Positions 25,009 through 33,985 are shown, counted from the stretch's first letter. The stretch: 42,532 bases of DNA from Hydrocarboniphaga daqingensis (GCF_900129825.1 NZ_FQWZ01000010.1:1-42532); one strand, 5' to 3'. The notes: generated by a model not told the origin, from the sequence alone. Numbers and translations are program-made.

Positions 25009-26103
25009 TCAGCCTCGGCCCAGCACCTCGTCGTACACGGCGCGATTGCCGGCGACCATCGCCGCGGTCGAAAACTCGGCGTCGATCAACTGCGAACCCG
25101 CTGCGCCCAGCGAGCGCCGTAGCGCCGCATCGTCGGCGAGTCTGCCGATCGCAGCTTGTAGCGCCGCTGAATCGCCCGGCGCTACCAGCAGCCCGTTGAG
25201 CCCGTCGCGCACGGCTTCGGGCATGCCGCCCGCGCGGCTGGCGATGATCGGCACGCGCGCGGCCGAGGCTTGCAGCAGCGACACACCGAGCCCTTCAGCC
25301 AGTGCCGGGTGCACCAACAGGTCCAGGCAGCCGACCCAGCGCGGCAGATCGCGGCGAAAGCCGGCAAAGCGCAGCGCGCGCAGCGGCAGATCCGCCGATT
25401 CCGCTTGCAGCGCTTCGCGTAGCGGCCCCTGGCCGAAGATTACTAGCGCAATCTGCCGCGCCGCAGACAAGCCGCGCAGCGCGGCGAACAGCACGCGATG
25501 GCCCTTGCGCTCGATCAGCTGCGCCACGACGCCGACGATCAGCGCATCGGCCGGTACGTCGAACTCGGCGCAGAACGCGTCGCGCGACGCGCTGTGACGC
25601 CAGGGCTCGGCGTCGACGGCCGAGCGCACGACGCGGATGCGGCTGTCGTCGACGCCTTGGCTGCGCAGCACCTCGGCGATGCCTTCGGAGATGCAGACGG
25701 TGCGCGCATACAGGCGGTATTTGCGCTGCGCCCACCAGTGCGGCTCGGGATTGTCGACACGACGCGACAGCACGGCCGGTACGCCGGCCCAGCGCGCCGC
25801 GATCCCGCCCAGCACGTCGGCGCCGCGCCGGCTGTGCAGATGCACCAGATCGGGCTGCTGCTCGCGCAGCACGCGCGCCAGCCGGCGGATGAAACCGATA
25901 TCGGCATCGCCGCTGCAACGCAGCGGATGCACCGTGACCGCGCTGCCGACGAAGTGCGCGCCGATCGCGGCGCCGGGCGGGCAGACCAGATGGTTATCGA
26001 CGCCCTGTGCCGACAGTCCGTCGAGCAGATAGGCCACCTGTTGGGCACCGCCGTACAGATGCTGGCCGGTTTCCACATGCAGCAGCTTCAGGCGACGGGT
26101 CAT
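25009..26103 (-). CDS. GT4-type glycosyltransferase
   Basis: The product has 364 residues from ATG 26103, which overlaps the GT9 stop by four bases (ATGA). The N-terminal LLHVETGQHLYGGAQQVAYL loop, DLVHLHSRRGADVLG, VGVVAQLIERKGHRVLFAAL and HPALAEGLGVSLLQASAARV with IASRAGGMPEAV give a complete GT4 enzyme of normal length. It follows the heptosyltransferase directly, so it probably adds the next sugar to inner-core heptose. It has no close paralogue among the other GT4 proteins of the window. Donor unknown. Confidence 0.88.
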   Translation of the reverse strand: MTRRLKLLHVETGQHLYGGAQQVAYLLDGLSAQGVDNHLVCPPGAAIGAHFVGSAVTVHPLRCSGDADIGFIRRLARVLREQQPDLVHLHSRRGADVLGGIAARWAGVPAVLSRRVDNPEPHWWAQRKYRLYARTVCISEGIAEVLRSQGVDDSRIRVVRSAVDAEPWRHSASRDAFCAEFDVPADALIVGVVAQLIERKGHRVLFAALRGLSAARQIALVIFGQGPLREALQAESADLPLRALRFAGFRRDLPRWVGCLDLLVHPALAEGLGVSLLQASAARVPIIASRAGGMPEAVRDGLNGLLVAPGDSAALQAAIGRLADDAALRRSLGAAGSQLIDAEFSTAAMVAGNRAVYDEVLGRG

Positions 26104-27137
26104 CGTGCGGCCTCGTCGCGGCCGAGCAGTGCGCGCGCTGCGGCGGCCACGCGCTGCGGCGTCAGCCCGCGCAGGCAGTCGAAGCGTCCGTTGCAGGTCG
26201 GCTTGCGCTTGCACGGTGCGCAGGGCAGCGCGTCGTACATCACCGTCAGTGGCGACTCGGCGCCTTGCGTATACGGGCAGGTGCTACCGAACAGCGCGAC
26301 GACCGGGCGCTGCACCGCGACGCCGATATGGGTCAGGCCGGTATCGACACCGATCACCAGGCCCGCCTGCTGCAACACGCCGGGCAGCTGGTTCAGGCGC
26401 GTCTTGCCCGCGAGGTTGACCACCGGCACCGGGCAGGCTGTGACGATCCGCGCCGCCGCCTCGACATCGCCGGGGCCACCCAGCACCGCCAGCGCGCGGC
26501 CCGGGTTCTGTGCGGCCAGCAGCGCCGCCAGCGGCGGCCAGTGGCTTTCAATCCAGTGCTTTTGCGGCCGCGTCGTGAACGGGCACAGCGCGATGTAGCC
26601 GGGTGCCAGTCCGGCCGCCGACAGCAGCGCTTGCGCCGCGTCGCGAGCCGATTCGGCGACCAGCAGCCGGGGCGGCGGCGCGACGGCGCCGGTCAGCGCC
26701 TCGGCCAGCGCGCGGTATTCCGATGCGATGTCACGGATGTCGCCGCCCTTGGGCAGACGCTGATGCAGCAGGAAACCCAGCGGCTCGCGCGAGTCGAACC
26801 CGATCCGCCGCGCACCGGCGGCCATCGCCGCCAGCAGCCGCGACTTGGCCAGGCCCTGGGCGTCGATGACCCAGTCGTAGCGGCGAGCGCGCAACTCGCG
26901 GCGCAGCGCCCATAGCCGCGACGGCGACTTGACCGTGTCGGGCGCGATACGGATCACCTCATCGATGCGCGAGTCGCCGTCGAGGATGCCGGCAAAGCCC
27001 GCTTGCGCCAGCCAGCCGATGTGCGCCGCGGGCCAGCGGGCGCGCAAGCCGCCGAGCAGGGATGTGGCGAATACGATGTCGCCCAGTGCCGAGCTGCGCA
27101 CGATCAGGATGCGGGGTGCGTGGCCAGACTCGGGCAT
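26100..27137 (-). CDS. GT9 heptosyltransferase, WaaC-like
   Basis: The product has 345 residues from ATG 27137; a GTG at 27155 is an alternative, and neither has a strong ribosome site. GT9 features are ILIVRSSALGDIVFATSLL at the N-terminus, the YDWVIDAQGLAKS block typical of WaaC-type enzymes, GFDSREPLG, and the late VIGVDTGLTHIGVAVQRPVV followed by LFGSTCPYTQG. The family transfers heptose from an ADP-heptose donor to Kdo or heptose of the LPS core on the inner face of the inner membrane. hldE, two genes away, makes the activated donor. It is the first gene of the leftward operon and diverges from ilvE. Confidence 0.87.
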   Translation of the reverse strand: MPESGHAPRILIVRSSALGDIVFATSLLGGLRARWPAAHIGWLAQAGFAGILDGDSRIDEVIRIAPDTVKSPSRLWALRRELRARRYDWVIDAQGLAKSRLLAAMAAGARRIGFDSREPLGFLLHQRLPKGGDIRDIASEYRALAEALTGAVAPPPRLLVAESARDAAQALLSAAGLAPGYIALCPFTTRPQKHWIESHWPPLAALLAAQNPGRALAVLGGPGDVEAAARIVTACPVPVVNLAGKTRLNQLPGVLQQAGLVIGVDTGLTHIGVAVQRPVVALFGSTCPYTQGAESPLTVMYDALPCAPCKRKPTCNGRFDCLRGLTPQRVAAAARALLGRDEAAR

Positions 27138-27184
27138 CGGGGCGTCGTGCGACACGGACAGGAGGACGGAGGCGGGCAGGCCCC

Positions 27185-27190
27185 TATAAT
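27185..27190 (+). promoter_or_regulatory. Consensus TATAAT -10 box upstream of ilvE (possibly bidirectional)
   Basis: A perfect TATAAT lies 106 bases before the ilvE start and is rare in this GC-rich sequence. On the other strand the same site reads TATTAT and could serve the divergent heptosyltransferase operon. No convincing -35 box is seen 16-18 bases upstream on the plus strand, so an activator or an extended element may be needed. Confidence 0.5.
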
Positions 27191-27295
27191 ACCGGGCTGC
27201 CGCGCCGACCCGCGGGGCCACGGTCGCCCCGTCGCGCTGACGCACCGGGCCGCCGCCATCAACCTCCACGAATATTGCAAGAAGGAACAAGCGTC

Positions 27296-28216
27296 ATGAG
27301 CATGTCCGACCGCGACGGCTACATCTGGTACGACGGCAAGATGGTGCCGTGGCGCGAAGCCACCACGCACGTGCTGACCTATACGCTGCACTACGGCGCC
27401 GGCTGCTTCGAAGGCGTGCGCGCCTACGAGACGCCCAAGGGCACCGCGATCTTCCGCTTGCAGGAGCACACGCGCCGCCTGTTTAACTCGGCCAAGATCA
27501 TCGGCATGGCCATGCCCTGGTCCGAAGACGAGCTCAATGAAGCGCAGCTCGAAGTGCTGCGCGTCAACCAGCTCAAGGAAGCCTACCTGCGTCCGATGGT
27601 GTTCTACGGCAGCGAAGGCATGGGCTTGCGCGCCACCGGTCTGAAGACCCACGTGATCGTCGCGGCCTGGACCTGGGGTTCGTACTTGGGCGCCGATGGC
27701 ATGGAGCGCGGCATCCGCGTCAAGACCAGCTCGTTCTCGCGCCACTATGTCAACAGCTCGCTGTGCCGCGCCAAGGCCAACGCCAACTATTTGAACTCGT
27801 CGATGGCGCTCAACGAAGTGCTCAAGGACGGCTATGACGAGGCGCTGATGCTCGACCCCGAAGGCTACGTCGCCGAAGGCTCGGCCGAGAATATCTTCGT
27901 GATCACCAACGGCGTGATCAGCACGCCCGACGTGACCTCGGCGCTCGACGGCATCACGCGCCGCACGGTGATGCAGCTGGCGCAGGACATGGGCTACACG
28001 GTGCGCGAGCGCCGCATCACCCGCGACGAGGTCTACGTCTGCGACGAGGCGTTCTTCACCGGTACCGCCGCTGAAGTCACGCCGATCCGCGAGATCGACA
28101 ATCGCCCGGTGGGCAGCGGCAGCCGCGGTCCGATCACGCAGAAGCTGCAGGCCGCGTATCTGGCGCAGGTCAAGGGCCAGTCCGAGCGGTATCCGGAGTG
28201 GCTCAGCCACATCTGA
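27296..28216 (+). CDS. ilvE: Branched-chain amino acid aminotransferase
   Basis: The product has 306 residues and is PLP-dependent fold-type IV. It interconverts branched-chain amino acids and their 2-oxo acids with glutamate/2-oxoglutarate. Recognisable parts are YIWYDGKMVPW at the N-terminus, LHYGAGCFEGVRAYET, the catalytic-lysine region SLCRAKANANYLNSSMA, the cofactor-contact segment EGYVAEGSAENIFVI, and FFTGTAAEVTPI. ATG 27296 has GAAGGA about nine bases upstream. It has no enzymatic link to core-glycan synthesis. Co-location with glnE, hldE and LPS genes is, from general knowledge, seen in xanthomonads. Confidence 0.95.
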   Translation: MSMSDRDGYIWYDGKMVPWREATTHVLTYTLHYGAGCFEGVRAYETPKGTAIFRLQEHTRRLFNSAKIIGMAMPWSEDELNEAQLEVLRVNQLKEAYLRPMVFYGSEGMGLRATGLKTHVIVAAWTWGSYLGADGMERGIRVKTSSFSRHYVNSSLCRAKANANYLNSSMALNEVLKDGYDEALMLDPEGYVAEGSAENIFVITNGVISTPDVTSALDGITRRTVMQLAQDMGYTVRERRITRDEVYVCDEAFFTGTAAEVTPIREIDNRPVGSGSRGPITQKLQAAYLAQVKGQSERYPEWLSHI

Positions 28217-28244
28217 TCGCCACGCCGAGCCGGGTCCCGCGCCG

Positions 28245-29681
28245 ATGAGCCAGCTGCCTGATTTCACCCGCGCGCGGGTCGTCGTCGCCGGCGACGTGAT
28301 GCTCGACCGTTACTGGTCGGGCAGCGCGTCGCGAATCTCGCCGGAAGCGCCGGTGCCGGTGGTGCAGATCAACGCCGATCGCACGCAAGCCGGTGGTGCG
28401 GCCAACGTCGCGCTGAATCTGGCGGCGCTGGGCGTGCAGACGCATCTGCTGGGCGTTGTGGGTGACGACGAGCCGGCGCAGTTGCTGGCGCAGCGCGTCA
28501 CCGACGCCGGCATCGATGCGCAGTTCACCCCGTCACCCGATTACCCGACGATCACCAAGCTGCGCGTGATGTCGCGCAATCAGCAAGTGATCCGGCTCGA
28601 CTTCGAGATGTCGCTGGCCGAGCCGGGTGCATTCGATCGCGCTGCGTTCACCGCGCAGTTTCGCGCGCAGGTACAGCAGGCCGATGCCGTGATCCTGTCC
28701 GACTACGGCAAGGGCACGCTGTCGGACGTGGCGTCGCTGATCGCGATCTGCCGTGCCGCCGGCAAGCCGGTCACGGTCGATCCCAAGGGCCGCGATTACG
28801 CACGCTACACCGGCGCCACGCTGCTGACGCCGAACATGGCCGAACTCGAAGCCGTCGTCGGGCCGTGCCCGGACGAGGCCACGCTGGTGGCCAAGGCGAC
28901 GCAGTTGATGGGCGAGCTGCAGCTGTTTGCGCTGCTGGTCACGCGCAGCGAAAAGGGCATGAGCCTGCTGCGGCCGCATCGCGAGCCGCTGCATCTGCCG
29001 ACCGTGGCGCGCGAGGTCTACGACGTGACCGGCGCCGGCGACACGGTGATCGCCACGCTGACCGCCGCGCTGGCGGCCGGCAGCGATCTGGAAACGGCAA
29101 CGCGGCTGTCGAACCTGGCGGCTGGCGTCACCGTCGGCAAGCTCGGTGCGGCGACCGTCACGCCGGCCGAACTGCAGGCCCAGCTGACGCCCGACGGTCC
29201 GGCCAGCAGCGAGTCGCTGCTAATGGCCGAAGATGCACTGCTGCAATGGGTCGAAGCGCGCCGTACGCGCGGCCAGCGCATCGTGATGACCAATGGCTGC
29301 TTCGACCTGCTGCATGTCGGCCATCTGCGCTACCTGGAGCAGGCGCGTGCGCTCGGCGATGCGCTGATCGTCGCCGTCAACAGCGACGACTCGGTGCGCC
29401 GGCTCAAGGGCCCGACGCGTCCTCTGAACGCAGCGGCCGATCGGATGCGCGTGCTCGCCGGACTCAAGTGCGTCGATGCCGTCGTCGAGTTCGGTGAGGA
29501 CACGCCGGCCCGCTTGATCGGCCGCGTGCTGCCGCAAGTGCTGGTCAAAGGCGGTGACTACACGGTGGAACAGGTCGCCGGTCACGATGTCGTGGAGGCG
29601 GCCGGCGGCCAGACCGTGATCCTGAATTTTCACGACGGCTACTCGACCACGGCGACGATCCAGCGCGCGCAGCAACCTTGA
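28245..29681 (+). CDS. hldE: Bifunctional heptose-7-phosphate kinase / heptose-1-phosphate adenylyltransferase
   Basis: HldE (478 residues) carries out two cytoplasmic steps toward ADP-heptose, the precursor of the LPS inner core. Residues 1 to about 320 form a PfkB/ribokinase-type kinase (VVVAGDVMLDRYWSG, the QAGGAANVALNLA loop, and the anion-hole motif DVTGAGDTVIA). From about 340 a cytidylyltransferase-fold domain begins, with TNGCFDLLHVGH at residues 349-360 holding the HxGH nucleotide site, followed by VNSDDSVRRLKGPTRP. Both halves are complete. It starts 28 bases after ilvE and probably shares its transcript. It supplies donor for the GT9 enzyme nearby. Confidence 0.95.
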   Translation: MSQLPDFTRARVVVAGDVMLDRYWSGSASRISPEAPVPVVQINADRTQAGGAANVALNLAALGVQTHLLGVVGDDEPAQLLAQRVTDAGIDAQFTPSPDYPTITKLRVMSRNQQVIRLDFEMSLAEPGAFDRAAFTAQFRAQVQQADAVILSDYGKGTLSDVASLIAICRAAGKPVTVDPKGRDYARYTGATLLTPNMAELEAVVGPCPDEATLVAKATQLMGELQLFALLVTRSEKGMSLLRPHREPLHLPTVAREVYDVTGAGDTVIATLTAALAAGSDLETATRLSNLAAGVTVGKLGAATVTPAELQAQLTPDGPASSESLLMAEDALLQWVEARRTRGQRIVMTNGCFDLLHVGHLRYLEQARALGDALIVAVNSDDSVRRLKGPTRPLNAAADRMRVLAGLKCVDAVVEFGEDTPARLIGRVLPQVLVKGGDYTVEQVAGHDVVEAAGGQTVILNFHDGYSTTATIQRAQQP

Positions 29682-29828
29682 GTGCCGCCGCGGGCTGGCA
29701 ATATCAGCCCAATGTAGGACGAGGCTTACAGTCTCGGCGTCGAGCCTCCATCGTGGGATGGATTTGCTAGTTCCGGGTGACCCGTTGCCAGCGTAAATAG
29801 CGCACGGCCCCCACTAGGAACCCGCCCC

Positions 29829-31730
29829 ATGGACGGTGGTTCGCTCGCGTATCAACTGGTGTTTCGCAACGCACTGCTGTTCGACGGCAGCGGCGCGGCG
29901 CCTCAACGGCGCGACGTCGCCATCGCCGGCGGTCGCATTGCGGCGATCGGCCATGATCTGCCGGCCGGCGACGCGACGCAGATCGACGCGCAAGGCCTGT
30001 GGCTGATGCCGGGCCTGCTCGACGTACACACGCATTTCGATCTCGAAGTCGAGCTGGAGCCCGGCTTGCCCGAAGCGGTACGCCACGGCACGACGACGGT
30101 GGTGATGGCCAATTGCTCGCTGGGCCTGGCCTATGGCGCGCAGCGCCGCAACGGCGCCGACCCGATCGTCGACTGCTTCGCGCGCGTCGAGAACGTGCCC
30201 AAGTCGGTGCTGCGCAAAGTCGCCGATCGCGTCAGCTGGTCCGACAGCGCGGCGTATCTGGATCACTTGCAGAGCTTGCCGCTAGGCCCGAACGTCGCGC
30301 CGATGATTCCGCATTCGATGCTGCGCGTCGAAGTGATGGGGCTCAACGATTCGGTATCTCGCGAGCCGACCGCCGACGAGTTGACGCGGATGGAGCAGCT
30401 GCTCGAAAAAGGCATGCGCGAGGGCTACATCGGATTTTCGACCGACGCGCTGCCATTTCACTTTCTGGCCAATGCGCCGAACACGCGCAAGCAGATTCCG
30501 ACGCAGTTCGCGCCCTACGGCGAGCTTAAACGGCTGACCGGCGTCGTGCGTCGCTGGGGCCGCTTGTGGCAAGCCACGCCGCCGAAGGACAACAAGCTTG
30601 CGATCTTCCGCAACTTCCTGCTGACGTCGGGGCGGCTGTTCGGCCGGCCGCTGAAAGTCACGGCCGTGGCGGCGATGGACTTCAACACCAACGGCGCGCT
30701 GTTGAAGATGGCGCTGGTCTTGTCGCGCATTCTGAACAGCCGGTTGATCGGCGGACGCTTCCGCTTCCAGGCGCTGGCAGCGCCGTTCACGACTTGGAGC
30801 GACGGCGTGATCACGCCGCTGGCCGAAGAGATTCCGTGTCTGCGGCTGCTCAACGAACTCGATCTGGACGATCGCGCGGGCCGTCGCCGCTTGCTCGACG
30901 ATCCGGCGTGGATCGCCGACTTCCGCCGCATGTGGTTTCACGGCAAGAGCGGCTTCAACTGGGCCAATCTGGCGCGTCGGCGTCGCCGCGAAACCAATGT
31001 GCTGTCGCGTCGGCTCGACGACATGTTCATCGACCGTTGCCCGATTGCGGCTTGGTCCGGCGACAGCCTGCAAGCCGTCTACCAGCGCGCTTGCGCGTAT
31101 CGCGCTGGCGATGCAGCACAAGCGCGCAGCGCCGATGAGCGCGCGGTGTTCGACGCAATGCCGCCGGCCCGGCCAGACGATGCGGATTTCTTTTTGCACC
31201 TGATGCGGCAGTTCGACACGCAGCTGCGCTGGAAGACCACCACCGCCAACCGCGACCCGCAGCTGACCGGCGAGCTGCTGTTCAATCCGCTGCTGCTGCC
31301 GGGCTTCAACGACAGCGGCGCGCATCTGACCAACATGGCGTTCTACGACGGCAACCTGCGGATGCTGCGTTATGCGCAGGCCAGCGGCGGCGTTGCGCGC
31401 GTGGCCGAGGCCGTACGCCGGCTGACGCGTGAGCCGGCCGAATACTTCGGTATGGACGTGGGTCGCATCGAGCCCGGCGCGATCGCCGACCTTGCGTTGA
31501 TCGACCCGGCGGCGCTCAGCGGCTGGGATCCGGAAGCGACGATCGAATACGTGTGGCGCGATTGCTTCGAGCATCACCAACTCGTCAATCGTCCGCCGGA
31601 TGTGGTGCGGGCGACCGTCGTGGCGGGCCAGCTATTGTGGCGCGACGGCGCGTATCAACCCGGTTTTGGCGAGCAGCGTGCAGGCCGCGTGCTGCGGCAT
31701 GCGGTCGAGTCGGCGCCGGTGGCGGTCTAA
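29829..31730 (+). CDS. N-acyl-D-amino-acid deacylase-type amidohydrolase
   Basis: The product is a 633-residue cytoplasmic metal-dependent hydrolase with the composite beta-sandwich plus TIM-barrel layout of D-aminoacylases and dihydroorotase-like enzymes. The N-terminal sandwich has FDGSGAAPQRRDVAIAGGRI. The first metal motif is LLDVHTHFD, and HGTTTVVMANCS follows. A late FNDSGAHLTNMAF segment carries the barrel aspartate, and the C-terminal sandwich returns with IEPGAIADLALIDP. Family members remove acyl groups from N-acyl-D-amino acids, but this group also contains proteins of untested substrate. It is longer than classical D-aminoacylases (about 480-500 residues), with an insertion in the middle (about residues 200-420). 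Confidence 0.82.
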   Translation: MDGGSLAYQLVFRNALLFDGSGAAPQRRDVAIAGGRIAAIGHDLPAGDATQIDAQGLWLMPGLLDVHTHFDLEVELEPGLPEAVRHGTTTVVMANCSLGLAYGAQRRNGADPIVDCFARVENVPKSVLRKVADRVSWSDSAAYLDHLQSLPLGPNVAPMIPHSMLRVEVMGLNDSVSREPTADELTRMEQLLEKGMREGYIGFSTDALPFHFLANAPNTRKQIPTQFAPYGELKRLTGVVRRWGRLWQATPPKDNKLAIFRNFLLTSGRLFGRPLKVTAVAAMDFNTNGALLKMALVLSRILNSRLIGGRFRFQALAAPFTTWSDGVITPLAEEIPCLRLLNELDLDDRAGRRRLLDDPAWIADFRRMWFHGKSGFNWANLARRRRRETNVLSRRLDDMFIDRCPIAAWSGDSLQAVYQRACAYRAGDAAQARSADERAVFDAMPPARPDDADFFLHLMRQFDTQLRWKTTTANRDPQLTGELLFNPLLLPGFNDSGAHLTNMAFYDGNLRMLRYAQASGGVARVAEAVRRLTREPAEYFGMDVGRIEPGAIADLALIDPAALSGWDPEATIEYVWRDCFEHHQLVNRPPDVVRATVVAGQLLWRDGAYQPGFGEQRAGRVLRHAVESAPVAV

Positions 31731-31809
31731 GGCGGATCGCTTACCCGCCGCGCCGCGAGTGCAGCGCGCGGGTATCGCCCGCAGCGCTGCATCGATTCTG
31801 CTGACGTGC

Positions 31810-31840
31810 GCAGCGCGGCGGCATCAGCCGCCGGCGCTGC
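31810..31840. terminator. Strong 13 bp hairpin between convergent genes
   Basis: GCAGCGC + GGCGGC (31810-31822) pairs with GCCGCC + GCGCTGC (31827-31840) around an ATCA loop, with one bulged G at 31833. It lies in the 119-base gap between the convergent amidohydrolase and P450 genes. There is no T-run on either strand, so it may block transcription from both sides by a non-classical route or be a REP-like element. Confidence 0.5.
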
Positions 31841-31849
31841 GCCGCGTGC

Positions 31850-33256
31850 TCAGTGGCGATAGCCTTTGACGCGCACCTTGAAGTCCATCGCCGGGCCCGG
31901 CGTCGGCGCGGTCTTGGTCTTCAGCTGGTAGTTCGGCGTTTCGAGTTCCAGGTCGAGCTTGTAGAACAGCCGCGCCATCGACAGTGCGATCTGGACTTCG
32001 GCCAGGCTCTTGCCCAGGCAGGTGTGCGGACCGCGGCCGTAGGGTGAGTACACGCCCGGCTGCAGGTGCTCGGCGCGCGGACGCTGGTAGCGGTCGATGT
32101 CGAAGCGGTCGGCTTCCGGGTAGAACTCGTCCATGAAGTGCGGAACGCTGGTGGCGACGAACATCATCTCGCCTTCCTTGATCAAGTGACCCTGGAACAC
32201 GAAATCCTTGGTCGCAGTGCGCATCTGCGCAACCGCGATCGGGTAGAGCCGCATCGTCTCCATGATCGCGCCCTGCAGCGACGGGATCCGCTTCATCAAG
32301 CCTTCTTCGTCAATCGGGCCGGCATCGAACAAGGAGTCGACTTCGGCCAGCACGCGGCGCTTGACCTCGGGATACTTCAGCACCGTGTACGTGATCGCCG
32401 CCGTCGTGTTGGCAACGGTGTCGAGCCCGGCGACGTACGGGCCGGTCAGCGTCAGGATCAGGTCCTGCGCCGGCATGATGTCCGGACGCTCGATATGCGC
32501 GGCCATGATGTCGTCGATCAGGTTGCGATCTTCGGGCTTGACGCGGCCATAGCGCGCCCGCGCATCGGCGATCATCTTCTCGCCCAGCTCGTGCACGCGC
32601 GACTTGGCCTTCTTGTACACCGGCCGCTTCAGCAGAAACTTCGGCCGCTGACGCGTGACCAGCACGTTGAGGATGTGCAGGATCGTCGTGCGGATGTCCT
32701 TGACGTATTCCAGCGGCGCGGCACCGGTCAGGATCTGGCCCAGCTGATCGACGACCATGTACTGCATGCCTTCGACCACCGGCACCAACTCACCGACTTT
32801 CCAGTCGCGCAGCAGTGCGCCGTCGGTGATGTTCACCAGCTCGTCGTAGCGACCCTTGATCGACTCCTTCGAGTAGCCGCTGCGCATCACGTCGCGCAGC
32901 TGCTTGTGGGCTTCGCCGTCTTCGCCGGTCAGCGTGCGCGTCGCGTCGTATTCCTTGACCAGGCCTTCCCAGAATTCCTTGCTGCGCAGGCATTCGCGGC
33001 CTTCGCGCGTGCCCATGAAGTTGGCAGCCTCGACGCCGGCGATCACTTTGTAGCGATTGCCGAGCATGCTGATTTCGAACACCGGCCCGTACTGGCGGTA
33101 GCAGCGCAGGAAGAAGCGGCCGATGTCCTTGGACATCTCCAGCGCATTGCCGAGAAACGGCAGGCCGGGCACGCGCGGCGTGGTGTGGACAGCAGTCGGT
33201 GGCGTTTTCGGCGCCGTCGGCTCGACGTGGCCGGCGGTGGTTGTGGCGGTATTCAT
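31850..33256 (-). CDS. Cytochrome P450
   Basis: The product has 468 residues from ATG 33256, with GGAG about eight bases upstream; a longer frame to 33340 adds sequence without family features. The I-helix oxygen-activation motif AGLDTVANTT, the K-helix ETMRLYP (ExxR) and the heme loop PYGRGPHTCLG with the axial Cys are all intact. It is soluble, with no membrane anchor; a Pro/Thr-rich leader of about 35 residues precedes PGLPFLGNALEM. It carries no fused reductase, so it needs separate ferredoxin or flavodoxin partners, which are not in the window. The substrate cannot be inferred; class E-like bacterial P450s often act on fatty acids, sterols or terpenoids. Confidence 0.93.
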   Translation of the reverse strand: MNTATTTAGHVEPTAPKTPPTAVHTTPRVPGLPFLGNALEMSKDIGRFFLRCYRQYGPVFEISMLGNRYKVIAGVEAANFMGTREGRECLRSKEFWEGLVKEYDATRTLTGEDGEAHKQLRDVMRSGYSKESIKGRYDELVNITDGALLRDWKVGELVPVVEGMQYMVVDQLGQILTGAAPLEYVKDIRTTILHILNVLVTRQRPKFLLKRPVYKKAKSRVHELGEKMIADARARYGRVKPEDRNLIDDIMAAHIERPDIMPAQDLILTLTGPYVAGLDTVANTTAAITYTVLKYPEVKRRVLAEVDSLFDAGPIDEEGLMKRIPSLQGAIMETMRLYPIAVAQMRTATKDFVFQGHLIKEGEMMFVATSVPHFMDEFYPEADRFDIDRYQRPRAEHLQPGVYSPYGRGPHTCLGKSLAEVQIALSMARLFYKLDLELETPNYQLKTKTAPTPGPAMDFKVRVKGYRH

Positions 33257-33544
33257 TGAGCGAATCTCCGGGGTCGCGCGCAGGGCGGGCTCGATTGACC
33301 GGTATGCTGCAACCGCAACGCGACGGCTCAATGATCCCATCGGACTAGTTTTCGGATGGCGTCCCCCGAAATGATCGAGACCTCGACATCCGGCGTCCGA
33401 TGGCCGGGGTCGGTTTGTTTTTTGCTACGCATTCCGCGCCGCCCGGTAATGCCGCCCAGCGGCACCAGGTATGCCCCAATCCGGACGGCGGCCTGCCGCG
33501 CAACGACGCGCTACCCACCATGGATGTCCTATTGGAGCGTACGC

Positions 33545-33835
33545 GTGAACAAGATCTCGACGGCCAGCCTGGCCGCAACCCTGCTGTTGGTGTCCTCGAC
33601 GCTGCTGTGTGGCCTTGCATCGGCTGAAAACACCTATTCCAAGACCGGAGTCGGCAGTTCGTATCCGCCCGGCAGCCCGCTGGCGGTCAACAACTCCGAC
33701 TACGAAGACAAGAACGGCGACGGCTGCCTCGAAGCGGGCGAACTCAAGCCCGGCTCGCAACTCGAGAAGCGCTTGAAGACCCGCGATGCCAACAACGACG
33801 GCAAGCTCTGCAAGGACGAATACTTCTTCGAATGA
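33545..33835 (+). CDS. Small secreted protein with two EF-hand calcium loops
   Basis: The product has 96 residues. I choose GTG 33545 because GGAG lies about seven bases upstream and because it starts directly with a signal peptide (residues 1-27, hydrophobic core 8-24, ASA cleavage site). The mature protein has two 12-residue EF loops: D55-K-N57-G-D59-G-C61-L-E63...E66, and D81-A-N83-N-D85-G-K87...E92, both with the required acidic ligands and the central Gly. One cysteine sits in each loop (C61 and C89), so they could form a disulfide. It probably binds Ca2+ in the periplasm or outside the cell. A longer frame from 33356 has no such features upstream. A terminator follows. Confidence 0.8.
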   Translation: MNKISTASLAATLLLVSSTLLCGLASAENTYSKTGVGSSYPPGSPLAVNNSDYEDKNGDGCLEAGELKPGSQLEKRLKTRDANNDGKLCKDEYFFE

Positions 33836-33950
33836 GCGGGCGCTTCGCGGTTGCCGCAGAGGCACGCGGGTTCACGGCGAGGTCATAGCCGTGCGGTGAC
33901 CGATGTTTGAAGCCGCCATGGACGGCGGTGGTTTGCGCAGGGAAGCGACG

Positions 33951-33985
33951 GCACCGGAATTCCATCGGGGTTCCGGTGCTTTTTT
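33951..33985 (+). terminator. Rho-independent terminator
   Basis: A perfect 9 bp stem, GCACCGGAA (33951-33959) with TTCCGGTGC (33971-33979), is followed at once by six T residues (33980-33985). It lies 115 bases past the EF-hand protein gene and ahead of the DUF3014 gene, so it separates the two transcripts. Confidence 0.9.

Noticed and set aside
30282-31580. A 432-codon minus-strand frame opposite the amidohydrolase
   Set aside because: It is a shadow of a well-supported plus-strand enzyme.
32066-33259. A 397-codon plus-strand frame opposite the P450 gene
   Set aside because: The minus-strand P450 has all three signature motifs. The plus-strand frame has no recognisable feature.
33356-33544. 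An N-terminal extension of the EF-hand protein
   Set aside because: It has no domain and would bury the signal peptide. GTG 33545 has a ribosome site and starts at the signal peptide.
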